The position numbers and the translations under genes were made by a program. Below are positions 57,390-64,000 of a stretch of DNA of 64,000 nt, in pieces. Positions within the stretch are counted from its first letter, which is position 1. The number at the start of each line of letters is the position of its first letter. Source of the DNA: an uncultured Eubacterium sp. (GTDB taxonomy: Bacteria; Bacillota; Clostridia; Oscillospirales; Acutalibacteraceae); the NCBI GenBank assembly GCA_905233545.1, contig CAJOEV010000010.1:1-64000 (forward strand), in the 5' to 3' direction. The notes under the pieces were generated by a model. That model saw only the letters and a list, made by a program, of their open reading frames with translations. It did not search any database and was not told where the DNA came from.

Positions 57390-58229
57390 TTATTTATCCC
57401 AATTTTTAAATCCAAGCTGTTTGAGAGTTACTCCTGCCTTCTTTTTCATCTTTGAATTGAACTTTGGAAGAACAACTTTCATTAAACCGTTAGGCATAGT
57501 TTTTGCTTTTGAGCCCGGGTATTCATCTTCATATTCAGTTAGCTTAAAGTTTAGACCTTCACTCTTTTTAAGAGAGCTCTTGTTGAAATAAACATTGGAA
57601 CAAAAGTAATCCTCCTCATCCCAGTCATATCCGAACTCGGCATATGCTCCGCCATTTGCATTGAATTTTATGAACATTGCCTTTTCAACATAGTCATAAC
57701 GGTATTTATAGACCTGAAGGTAGATTTTTCCCTCACTCGGGAAATAATAAAATGCATAATCTTTTCCGCCTTCATCCCACTCATAGTAGTAATTCCATCC
57801 GTTATCGCCTTCACCGTATTTACCATGCTTAATAATATAGTTTTTAAGCTTTTTAAAAGCATTTTTCTGTGAATTCGGGACGCTTTTAACAGTTACTGAG
57901 CATTTGTATTTTTTGCCCTCATATTCTGCTGTTATTGTTGTTTTTCCAACCTTTTTAGCAACAACAGTTCCGTATTCATTAACCTTGGCAATGCTTCTCT
58001 TTGAAGATTCCCAATAAACATAATACGACTCTGCATTCTTAAGCTTAAGCTTTGTTCTGCTTCCGACATAAAGGGTAATTTTTGTTTTATTAAGTGATTT
58101 CTTAGCTGCAGCTAAAGTTTGTGCGGTTTTCACTGTTTCACCTTTTTCTTCAGCGCTTACCGTTAAAACAGAAAATGCACTTAATATCATTAAAAGTGAT
58201 AATAATAAACATGTAATGCGTTTTATCAT
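57390..58229 (-). CDS. Secreted protein with a bacterial Ig-like (Big_2) domain
   Basis: 279 aa from ATG 58229. A signal peptide (MIKRITCLLLSLLMILSAFSVLTVSA); a Big_2-like domain at about 45-115 (LNKTKITLYVGSRTKLKLKN, VNEYGTVVAKKVGKTTITAEYEGKKYKCSVTV); then a Tyr/Glu-rich domain of about 150 residues with no recognisable motif. The SD is AAAGGAG, 8 nt before the ATG; the track's TTG start at 58253 lies upstream of it. Likely a surface adhesion or polymer-binding protein, by domain only. Confidence 0.8.
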   Translation of the reverse strand: MIKRITCLLLSLLMILSAFSVLTVSAEEKGETVKTAQTLAAAKKSLNKTKITLYVGSRTKLKLKNAESYYVYWESSKRSIAKVNEYGTVVAKKVGKTTITAEYEGKKYKCSVTVKSVPNSQKNAFKKLKNYIIKHGKYGEGDNGWNYYYEWDEGGKDYAFYYFPSEGKIYLQVYKYRYDYVEKAMFIKFNANGGAYAEFGYDWDEEDYFCSNVYFNKSSLKKSEGLNFKLTEYEDEYPGSKAKTMPNGLMKVVLPKFNSKMKKKAGVTLKQLGFKNWDK

Positions 58230-58253
58230 AAAAAACACTCCTTTCTTAATCAA

Positions 58254-58282
58254 ATAATATCATAATAGGACTGACAAATCAA
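58254..58282 (-). promoter_or_regulatory. Promoter of the Big-domain secreted protein
   Basis: Minus strand: TTGATT (58277-58282), 17-nt spacer ending TGA, TATTAT (58254-58259). It is divergent from the spoIIID region. Confidence 0.75.
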
Positions 58283-58296
58283 CACTTCACATTGTG

Positions 58297-58324
58297 TATT
58301 ATTCAAAAGGGTTAAACATATAAT
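58297..58324 (+). promoter_or_regulatory. Possible sigma-E-type promoter of spoIIID
   Basis: TATTATT (58297-58303) matches the sigma-E -35 consensus at 6 of 7 positions, and CATATAAT (58317-58324) its -10, with a 13-nt spacer. In B. subtilis spoIIID is sigma-E dependent. The predicted start (about 58331) falls inside the SD, which leaves too short a leader, so this is tentative. Confidence 0.35.
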
Positions 58325-58338
58325 TAATCGGTGATTAT

Positions 58339-58593
58339 ATGTTTAAAAACAATGAAATAAGATGTATTGAGCTTGGGGAGTATATTATTGAAACTAAAGC
58401 AACAGTAAGACAGACTGCCGAAGTTTTCAGCATAAGCAAATCAACGGTACATACCGATGTTACAAAAAGACTTTCAAAGATATCCCCTGCACTTGCTAAA
58501 GAGGTAGACAAAGTGCTCCAGGAAAACAAGGCACAGAGGCACATCAGAGGCGGACTCGCTACAAAAGAAAAGTACCTTAAACTAAAGTGTTGA
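58339..58593 (+). CDS. spoIIID: Sporulation transcriptional regulator SpoIIID
   Basis: 84 aa, matching the family end to end: RCIELGEYIIETKATVRQTAEVFSISKSTVHTDVTKRL is the helix-turn-helix and a basic tail follows (RHIRGGLATKEKYLK). It switches mother-cell genes after sigma-E. SD GGTGAT. The proC promoter begins inside its stop codon. Confidence 0.95.
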   Translation: MFKNNEIRCIELGEYIIETKATVRQTAEVFSISKSTVHTDVTKRLSKISPALAKEVDKVLQENKAQRHIRGGLATKEKYLKLKC

Positions 58594-58618
58594 TATGCGC
58601 GATTTAATGTGTTAAAAT
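58590..58618 (+). promoter_or_regulatory. proC promoter
   Basis: TTGATA (58590-58595), 17-nt spacer ending TGT, TAAAAT (58613-58618). The start would be about 58625, some 24 nt before the proC ATG. The -35 box overlaps the spoIIID stop codon. Confidence 0.75.
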
Positions 58619-58648
58619 ATTTCTATACTAAAAAAGGAAGTTAAAAAA

Positions 58649-59446
58649 ATGAAAATTGGTTTTATCGGATGCGGTAATATGGCATCGGCAATTATTGACG
58701 GAATAACAAAGAATAATATAACTGATGCAAAAGATATAAATGTTTTTGATGTTTTCTATCCTGCGCTTGAAGCGCTCACATCAAAATATGAGGTAAATCT
58801 ATGTGAAAGTGCTTCGGATATTGTTGAAAAGAGCGACGCGGTAATTCTTGCAATTAAACCGAATGTAATCGCTTCTGTTCTTGACGAGATTAATTATGCG
58901 TTTGAAGAAAAAAGCACACTGATTATTTCTATTGCGGCAGGCAAAACTATTGATTTCATAAGAAATTCTCTTTCACATGATAACAGAATAATTAGAGTAA
59001 TGCCAAACATCAACGCAAAGGTCGGCGAAGCAATCAGCGCATACACAGCTAATTCCTCTGCAACAAACGAGGACAAAGAGCTTTGCGAAAAGCTTTTCGG
59101 CGGTGTCGGCAAGGTTATGTGTCTTGACGAATCGCTCTTCCCTCTTTTTGGCGTTATCGGCGGTTGTTCTCCCGCATTTGCATATATGTTTATTGATTCG
59201 CTTGCAAGAGCAGCAGTTAAAAACGGTATGAAAAAAGAAACTGCGCTTCAAATTTCAGCTCAGGCAGTTTTGGGAAGCGCAAAGATGATTCTTGAGTCAA
59301 ACGAACACCCCTGGGAGCTTGTTGATAAGGTTTGCTCCCCGGGAGGAACGACTATTGAAGGCGTAACATCTCTTCAAAAGGACGGATTTGAAAAATCGGT
59401 TATTAATGCAGTCAACAAGGCTGTTGAAAAGGATAAAAAATTATAA
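58649..59446 (+). CDS. proC: Pyrroline-5-carboxylate reductase
   Basis: 265 aa; last step of proline synthesis (NAD(P)H). The Rossmann motif FIGCGNMASAII is at 5-16; the family phrases RVMPNINAKVGEAIS, GGCSPAFAYMFIDSLARAAVKNGM and VCSPGGTTIEGV are present. SD AAAGGAAG. It is followed after 18 nt by the AIM24-family gene. Confidence 0.96.
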   Translation: MKIGFIGCGNMASAIIDGITKNNITDAKDINVFDVFYPALEALTSKYEVNLCESASDIVEKSDAVILAIKPNVIASVLDEINYAFEEKSTLIISIAAGKTIDFIRNSLSHDNRIIRVMPNINAKVGEAISAYTANSSATNEDKELCEKLFGGVGKVMCLDESLFPLFGVIGGCSPAFAYMFIDSLARAAVKNGMKKETALQISAQAVLGSAKMILESNEHPWELVDKVCSPGGTTIEGVTSLQKDGFEKSVINAVNKAVEKDKKL

Positions 59447-59464
59447 AACAAAGGAGTAAAATTT

Positions 59465-60151
59465 ATGAAGTACGAAATTCAGGGTGGAAATTTCCCGGTT
59501 GTTGTTTGCACGGTTGAACCGAATGAAACAATAATTACCGAAGGCGGCGGAATGAGCTGGATGAGCCCGAATATGAAGATGGAAACAACTTCAAACGGAG
59601 GCATTGGCAAGATGTTTGGAAGAATGCTCACAAAAGAGAGCTTGTTCCAGAACAAATACACTGCTCAGGGCGGAGTTGGAACAATCGCATTTGCAAGTTC
59701 ACTTCCTGGCGATATTATGGCAATTGATATAGGCGCAGGAAGCGAATATGTTGCACAGAAAGCTTCTTTCCTTGCATCAACAAGCGATGTTCAGCTTTCA
59801 ACCTTCTTCCAGAAAAAACTTGGTGCAGGCATTTTTGGCGGCGAAGGCTTCATCATGCAGAAGCTTTCGGGCAGCGGAACCGCTTTCATTGAAATAGACG
59901 GAGCCGCAATCAGATATAATCTTGAAGCAGGTCAGCAAATAATCGTTGACACAGGGCATGTTGTACTTATGAGCGCAACATGCAGTATGGATGTTCAGAC
60001 CGTAAAAGGAGTTAAGAATGTTCTGTTCGGCGGTGAAGGTTTATTCAACACTGTTTTAACAGGTCCGGGTGAAGTTATTCTTCAGACAATGCCCGTTCCA
60101 AAGCTTGCAGGCGCAATTCAACCCTATATTCAGGTTTCAACAGGCTCATAA
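59465..60151 (+). CDS. TIGR00266/AIM24 family protein
   Basis: 228 aa beta-rich protein of the AIM24 family: FPVVVCTVEPNETIITEGGGMSWMSPNMKMET, a Gly-rich middle (KKLGAGIFGGEGFIMQKLSGSG) and VLTGPGEVILQTMPVPKLAGAI at the end. The mitochondrial relative helps inner-membrane organisation; the bacterial role is unknown. SD AAAGGAG. It shares a transcript with proC and ends at a strong terminator. Confidence 0.9.
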   Translation: MKYEIQGGNFPVVVCTVEPNETIITEGGGMSWMSPNMKMETTSNGGIGKMFGRMLTKESLFQNKYTAQGGVGTIAFASSLPGDIMAIDIGAGSEYVAQKASFLASTSDVQLSTFFQKKLGAGIFGGEGFIMQKLSGSGTAFIEIDGAAIRYNLEAGQQIIVDTGHVVLMSATCSMDVQTVKGVKNVLFGGEGLFNTVLTGPGEVILQTMPVPKLAGAIQPYIQVSTGS

Positions 60152-60156
60152 CAAAT

Positions 60157-60194
60157 AAAAAAACAGTTGACTCAATCGAGTCAACTGTTTTTTT
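60157..60194. terminator. Strong bidirectional terminator
   Basis: A perfect 17-bp stem AAAAAAACAGTTGACTC/GAGTCAACTGTTTTTTT (60157-60173 with 60178-60194) with an AATC loop. It serves the convergent AIM24 and metK genes, whose stop codons lie on either side. Confidence 0.95.
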
Positions 60195-61371
60195 ATAAGT
60201 ACTTCTTTATTTCGTCAACCTTATTAAGCTGTTCCCATGTGACATTCAGGTCTTCTCTGCCCATATGTCCGTATGCGGCAACATTCTTGTAAATCGGCTT
60301 TCTTAAATCAAGCTCTCTTATGATTGCTGAAGGTCTTAAATCAAATACCTTTGAAACAATCTCGCTGATTTCTTCATCGCTCTTTGTTCCTGTTCCGAAT
60401 GTATCAACAAGTACCGAAACGGGCTTTGCAACACCGATTGCATATGCGAGCTCGACTTCGCATTTATCAGCAAGTCCTGCAGCAACAATGTTCTTTGCAA
60501 CCCATCTTGCAGCATATGCAGCGCTGCGGTCAACCTTGGTCGGGTCCTTGCCCGAGAATGCTCCTCCGCCGTGGCGTGCATATCCGCCGTATGTATCAAC
60601 AATAATCTTTCTACCGGTTAAGCCGGAGTCGCCCATAGGTCCGCCGATAACAAATCTTCCAGTGGGGTTAACATAGAAAACTGTTTCTTCGTCCATAAGC
60701 TCAGCAGGAATTGTTGTTTTAATAACATTTTCAATAACCTCATTTCTGAGCTGTTCAAGTGAAACATCAGCGCTGTGCTGAGAAGAAATAACAACAGTTG
60801 TAACTCTTGAAGGAACACCGTCAACATATTCAACTGTTACCTGTGATTTGCCGTCGGAATAAAGGTAAGGAAGAGTTCCGTTTTCTCTGACCTCGGTGAG
60901 CTTTAAAGCAAGCTTGTGAGCAAGTGAAATCGGAAGGGGCATAAGCTCTTCGGTCTCTCTGCAGGCAAAGCCGAACATCATTCCCTGGTCGCCTGCTCCG
61001 TTGAGATTATCCTCATCATCTTCGTTATTCTTGAGCTCATATGATTTATCAACACCCATTGCGATATCATCCGACTGCTTGTCTATTGCAGTTAAAACAG
61101 CGCAAGTGTTGCCATTGAAACCTTTTTTATCGTCATCATATCCGATCTCATTAACGGTTTTTCTGACAATTGCAGGAATGTCAACCTGAGCCTTGGTTGT
61201 GATTTCTCCCATAACAAGAACCTGACCTGTTGTGCAGGTTGTTTCACACGCAACTCTCGACATCGGGTCCTGAGCAAGCATTTCATCAAGAATTGCATCG
61301 GAAATCTGGTCACAGATTTTATCGGGATGTCCCTTAGTTACGCTTTCACTTGTAAATAAAAACTTTGACAT
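60193..61371 (-). CDS. metK: S-adenosylmethionine synthetase
   Basis: 392 aa; makes SAM from methionine and ATP. Motifs are [16 protein letters not shown] (ATP site), [16 protein letters not shown], the P-loop-like [18 protein letters not shown] and [19 protein letters not shown] 61371 ([11 protein letters not shown]) is 5 nt after AGAGGAA; the track's 61389 start is too far upstream. The promoter is a consensus one and the leader about 38 nt, so there is no SAM riboswitch. Confidence 0.97.
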   Translation of the reverse strand: MSKFLFTSESVTKGHPDKICDQISDAILDEMLAQDPMSRVACETTCTTGQVLVMGEITTKAQVDIPAIVRKTVNEIGYDDDKKGFNGNTCAVLTAIDKQSDDIAMGVDKSYELKNNEDDEDNLNGAGDQGMMFGFACRETEELMPLPISLAHKLALKLTEVRENGTLPYLYSDGKSQVTVEYVDGVPSRVTTVVISSQHSADVSLEQLRNEVIENVIKTTIPAELMDEETVFYVNPTGRFVIGGPMGDSGLTGRKIIVDTYGGYARHGGGAFSGKDPTKVDRSAAYAARWVAKNIVAAGLADKCEVELAYAIGVAKPVSVLVDTFGTGTKSDEEISEIVSKVFDLRPSAIIRELDLRKPIYKNVAAYGHMGREDLNVTWEQLNKVDEIKKYL

Positions 61372-61415
61372 ATCTGTTCCTCTTTTCATAAAAGGTTATA
61401 TTTTAGTGCCATATA

Positions 61416-61444
61416 ATAATATAATAATTAATCTTCAGTGTCAA
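61416..61444 (-). promoter_or_regulatory. metK promoter
   Basis: Minus strand: TTGACA (61439-61444), 17-nt spacer, TATTAT (61416-61421). The -35 hexamer is consensus. The leader from about 61409 to the ATG at 61371 has no riboswitch-like folding that I can see. Confidence 0.85.
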
Positions 61445-61451
61445 CAAAAAA

Positions 61452-62633
61452 TTATTCTATGTCCTCAAACTCTTCAAGTTCTTCTTCCTCTTCATATTCC
61501 TCGAAGAAATCAAGATTCTCATCAATCATAAACTTTTCATTATTGAAAAGGATTAACATACTATCGATATCCCCTTCTTCATCAAGTAAATCATATAAAT
61601 CATCCTGATAATAACGAAGGTCAATAACGATTATCCTTGAATAATTATTAACAAGAAACGGAAGCATTGAATTTGCATATGAATCCTTTATCAAAAGCAG
61701 AGTTTTATCACTTTTTGAATTGGTTGTTATATCAAGCTGTGAATAGTTTCCGCCAATAAAATAATCATATTTATTCTTCGTTTTGAGCATATCTGAATCA
61801 TATAGCGTTTTCGATGTGCTTCCCTCTTCAAAATTATTCACTTCAAGCTCAACAATCGGTGAATATGAAGTAATTGTATCAGCAGTTGTGCTAATCTGAA
61901 TCTTATCATATGTTGAGCCTAAAAAGTCTTTTGAAACTTCTTCACTCTTTAAATCTTTTATATCAACACTTTCATAACCAAGCGAAGATGAAAGCGCGTC
62001 ATATGCATAATAAGCTCCGAGCGATGTCCAGTGGTGGTCAGTGCGATAATAAATATACTCGTCGCTGTGTTTACTGAGTTCATCTTCCAGTGAGATAACT
62101 TTTGCCTTATCGGCAAAATCCTTTACATCATCGCAAATATACTTTGTGCTGTACGGAATAACCTTGTTTGGCAACTTGGTTTTAAGCGCAGCATACTTTG
62201 AAGGAACGAAAGCACATACGCTGTTAATTCCTGAATCCTGGGTGTAATTCAGAAAACCACTCATAACCTCTTCGTTATATAAAACGAGCTCGCTATCGAA
62301 ATCAGACTCCTGATATTTTTCAATCAGATAGTCATCCTTTCCAAAGTAAACGCCGTTCAAATCTTTTCTTCCGAGAGCGCGCATAATTCCTGTTTTTGTC
62401 TTTACCCAGAAGCTTCTGAATTCAAACTGGTCGCTGAGATATTCCTCGTAATCATGCTGAAAAGAGCCGTCATAAAGAGTGTCAAGTGAATCCTTATCAA
62501 GCTCGGGCATGGTCATCAGAGCTCTGTTTTCATCAACTGAAAAATCACTTTTTTTACCGAATACCGAAAACGAGGTAAAAAACACTATAACAGCAAGAAA
62601 CGCACATAATATTGAAATACTGTATTTTTTCAA
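61452..62633 (-). CDS. DHHW-family protein (AlgX/SGNH-like)
   Basis: 393 aa. An N-terminal membrane or signal segment (residues 5-25) is followed by a DHHW domain, the family motif being YRTDHHWTSLGAYYAY at about 197-212, with DSYANSMLPFL later. The C-terminal tail is a run of Glu/Asp. Such proteins pair with MBOAT enzymes and act as the outer-face O-acetyl transferase part, as AlgJ/AlgX with AlgI. It starts 10 nt after the stop of the MBOAT gene, so the two form one unit. Confidence 0.88.
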   Translation of the reverse strand: MKKYSISILCAFLAVIVFFTSFSVFGKKSDFSVDENRALMTMPELDKDSLDTLYDGSFQHDYEEYLSDQFEFRSFWVKTKTGIMRALGRKDLNGVYFGKDDYLIEKYQESDFDSELVLYNEEVMSGFLNYTQDSGINSVCAFVPSKYAALKTKLPNKVIPYSTKYICDDVKDFADKAKVISLEDELSKHSDEYIYYRTDHHWTSLGAYYAYDALSSSLGYESVDIKDLKSEEVSKDFLGSTYDKIQISTTADTITSYSPIVELEVNNFEEGSTSKTLYDSDMLKTKNKYDYFIGGNYSQLDITTNSKSDKTLLLIKDSYANSMLPFLVNNYSRIIVIDLRYYQDDLYDLLDEEGDIDSMLILFNNEKFMIDENLDFFEEYEEEEELEEFEDIE

Positions 62634-62643
62634 ATCAATTACC

Positions 62644-64000
62644 TCAAAATCTGAAATACAAAAACGGATTATATGAATCCGATACTAAAAATGCAACCGA
62701 AAGCACCATAACAATTATGGTGAACAGCACCTGGCATACCGTGTCTGCACTCTTTGATTTAACAAGCTTTTTAAATAGCTTTTTAGGCGCAGATGTTGCA
62801 AAAATACCACCGATTATCAAAACTGAAATGTAGTTTGTTAAATAGTAAACGGTATTGCCGTCGGCAAATTTTCCTCCGTCGCATAAAACACTTACATAAT
62901 AGCCCCCGTCTGCGAAATCGGGATATGCAAAAATTGCCCATCCGATTACAAAAAGAACTATTGTATACAAGTGAGAAACAAATGTCGGCGCCTTATCAAG
63001 CCATTTTTTGAGAACGAATTTTTCGAGAATAAGAATAACGAAATAATACAGTCCCCAGATAACAAAATTCCACGAAGCGCCGTGCCAGAGTCCCGTAAGC
63101 GTCCATACGATAAAGAGATTGAGAATCTGTCTTTTGCTTCCCTTTCTGTTACCGCCAAGAGGAATATATAGATACTCCTTGAAGAATGAGCTTAAAGAAA
63201 TATGCCATCTGCGCCAGAATTCAGTTATGCTTTTTGATTCATAGGGATAGATAAAGTTTTCATCAAACCTGAATCCGAACATTCTTCCAAGACCGATTGC
63301 CATATCGGAATATCCCGAAAAATCAAAGTAAATCTGAAGAGTAAACGCAATAATTCCAAGCCACGCCGTTGATGTGGTCAATCCCTGAGTTGTTGCAGCT
63401 ATTTCACTGAACATCTCGCCAACCGTGTTTGCAATAAGAACTTTCTTTGCAAGTCCCGTCATAAAGCGCTTTATGCCGTATGCAAAATCATCCGTTGTAA
63501 CATTTCTTGAATTAAGCTGGGCTGCAACGGTTTTATAGCGCACAATCGGTCCTGCAATAAGCTGCGGGAACATTGAAACATACGCACCGAATGTTATAAT
63601 ATTATGCTGAGCCTCAACCCTTCCCCTGTATACATCAATTGTGTATGACAGCGTCTGGAAGGTATAAAAAGATATACCAATCGGAAGCATAACATCAAGC
63701 TCGGTTATTCCTGCACCGAAAATACTGTTGATATTTCCGATAACAAAATTTGAATACTTGAAAAATGCAAGCAGTCCGAGATTAACAACAACCGAACAAA
63801 CAAGAGCAAACTTTGCGCCCCCGGGCTTTCCTTTATTGCGTGAATATTCAATTATCCGTCCCATTGAATAATCAAGAACGGTTGAAAACAGCATAAGCAA
63901 TATATATGCAGGTCTGTCCCAACCGTAAAATACCAGCGAAACAACAAACAGAACAAGATTTCTTGTGTTTTTCGGTGATATGAAATATAGCAACAGGACT
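62644..64000 (-). CDS. MBOAT family O-acyltransferase (AlgI/DltB-like), 5' end outside window
   Basis: About 450 aa visible, with the N-terminus cut by the window edge: the frame reads on through 64000 (VLLLYFISPKNTRN), and family members have some 15-20 more residues. Polytopic membrane protein with SITEFWRRWHISLSSFF, EYLYIPLGGNRKGSKRQ and the catalytic His region LTGLWHGASWNF. It moves acyl groups from the cytoplasm to an extracellular glycan. The track's TTG start at 63993 is an artefact of the edge. Confidence 0.92.
   Translation of the reverse strand, partial: VLLLYFISPKNTRNLVLFVVSLVFYGWDRPAYILLMLFSTVLDYSMGRIIEYSRNKGKPGGAKFALVCSVVVNLGLLAFFKYSNFVIGNINSIFGAGITELDVMLPIGISFYTFQTLSYTIDVYRGRVEAQHNIITFGAYVSMFPQLIAGPIVRYKTVAAQLNSRNVTTDDFAYGIKRFMTGLAKKVLIANTVGEMFSEIAATTQGLTTSTAWLGIIAFTLQIYFDFSGYSDMAIGLGRMFGFRFDENFIYPYESKSITEFWRRWHISLSSFFKEYLYIPLGGNRKGSKRQILNLFIVWTLTGLWHGASWNFVIWGLYYFVILILEKFVLKKWLDKAPTFVSHLYTIVLFVIGWAIFAYPDFADGGYYVSVLCDGGKFADGNTVYYLTNYISVLIIGGIFATSAPKKLFKKLVKSKSADTVCQVLFTIIVMVLSVAFLVSDSYNPFLYFRF

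Noticed and set aside
61372-61409. SAM riboswitch before metK
   Set aside because: The leader from the consensus promoter to the ATG is too short and shows no aptamer-like pairing.

Overview
The window is an AT-rich, gene-dense stretch of chromosome from a low-GC, spore-forming member of the Firmicutes (Bacillota), class Clostridia. Three things support this. The gene order asp23-nusB-xseA-xseB-ispA-dxs-tlyA-nadK-argR-recN and the dgt-dnaG-rpoD cluster are clostridial. A complete spoIIIAA-AH operon and spoIIID mark an endospore former. Secreted BspA-type leucine-rich, FN3 and Big-like proteins suggest a gut Oscillospiraceae/Ruminococcus-like organism. The genus is inference. I see no prophage, integrative element, insertion sequence, CRISPR array or tRNA.

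Layout. Bases 1-35 are the 5' end of a 16S rRNA gene leaving the window on the minus strand. Its leader and a near-consensus promoter lie behind it, divergent from metA (462-1376, +). Bases 1411-5166 carry, on the minus strand, a GPH/MFS transporter with a lipoprotein behind it, and a WYL regulator. Bases 5193-16495 are a long minus-strand run: dgt, dnaG, rpoD, DUF896, tmk, DUF2156, GNAT, DJ-1, 5-formyl-THF cyclo-ligase, mltG, a U32 peptidase and a divergent class B PBP. A plus-strand metallophosphatase follows, then a pair of covarying hairpins, a frameshifted BspA/FN3 gene and yigZ. Bases 19582-50404 are almost entirely minus-strand housekeeping genes, many overlapping by 1, 4, 8 or 13 nt: rpmE, addAB, DUF2461, a methionine gamma-lyase-like enzyme, a GNAT, two M42 aminopeptidases, murD, ligA, tyrS, recN, argR, nadK, tlyA, dxs, ispA, xseBA, a TsaD-like gene, nusB, asp23 and spoIIIAH to AA (to 51350). 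Then come a plus-strand YfhO-type membrane giant, a divergent PRPP synthetase, two minus-strand secreted proteins, spoIIID, proC and an AIM24-family gene. The window closes with metK, a DHHW protein and a truncated MBOAT O-acyltransferase on the minus strand.

How it fits together. Most genes serve replication and repair (dnaG, ligA, addAB, recN, xseAB), transcription (rpoD, nusB), nucleotide and cofactor supply (tmk, dgt, prs, nadK, cyclo-ligase), isoprenoid precursors for the wall carrier (dxs, ispA), wall building (murD, mltG, PBP), methionine/SAM metabolism (metA, metK) and sporulation. The final MBOAT/DHHW pair probably O-acetylates a surface polymer.

I found no clearly new multi-gene system. 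The best leads are small-scale: a CTAC-tailed hairpin family with compensatory stem changes; an intrinsic terminator abutting the nusB ribosome binding site; a hairpin burying the PBP ribosome binding site, in front of a PBP with a KTA instead of KTG motif; a one-base poly-A frameshift in a secreted BspA gene; a spoIIIAG reading frame without a canonical start where one is expected; and a strong extended -10 (TGn) bias at 8 of 10 well-formed promoters. Several ORF-track starts lie upstream of, or inside, the ribosome binding site; I moved these (metA, mltG, DJ-1, the 10326 GNAT, dnaG, the metallophosphatase, the methionine gamma-lyase-like gene, nadK, dxs, spoIIIAB, the Big-like protein, metK).
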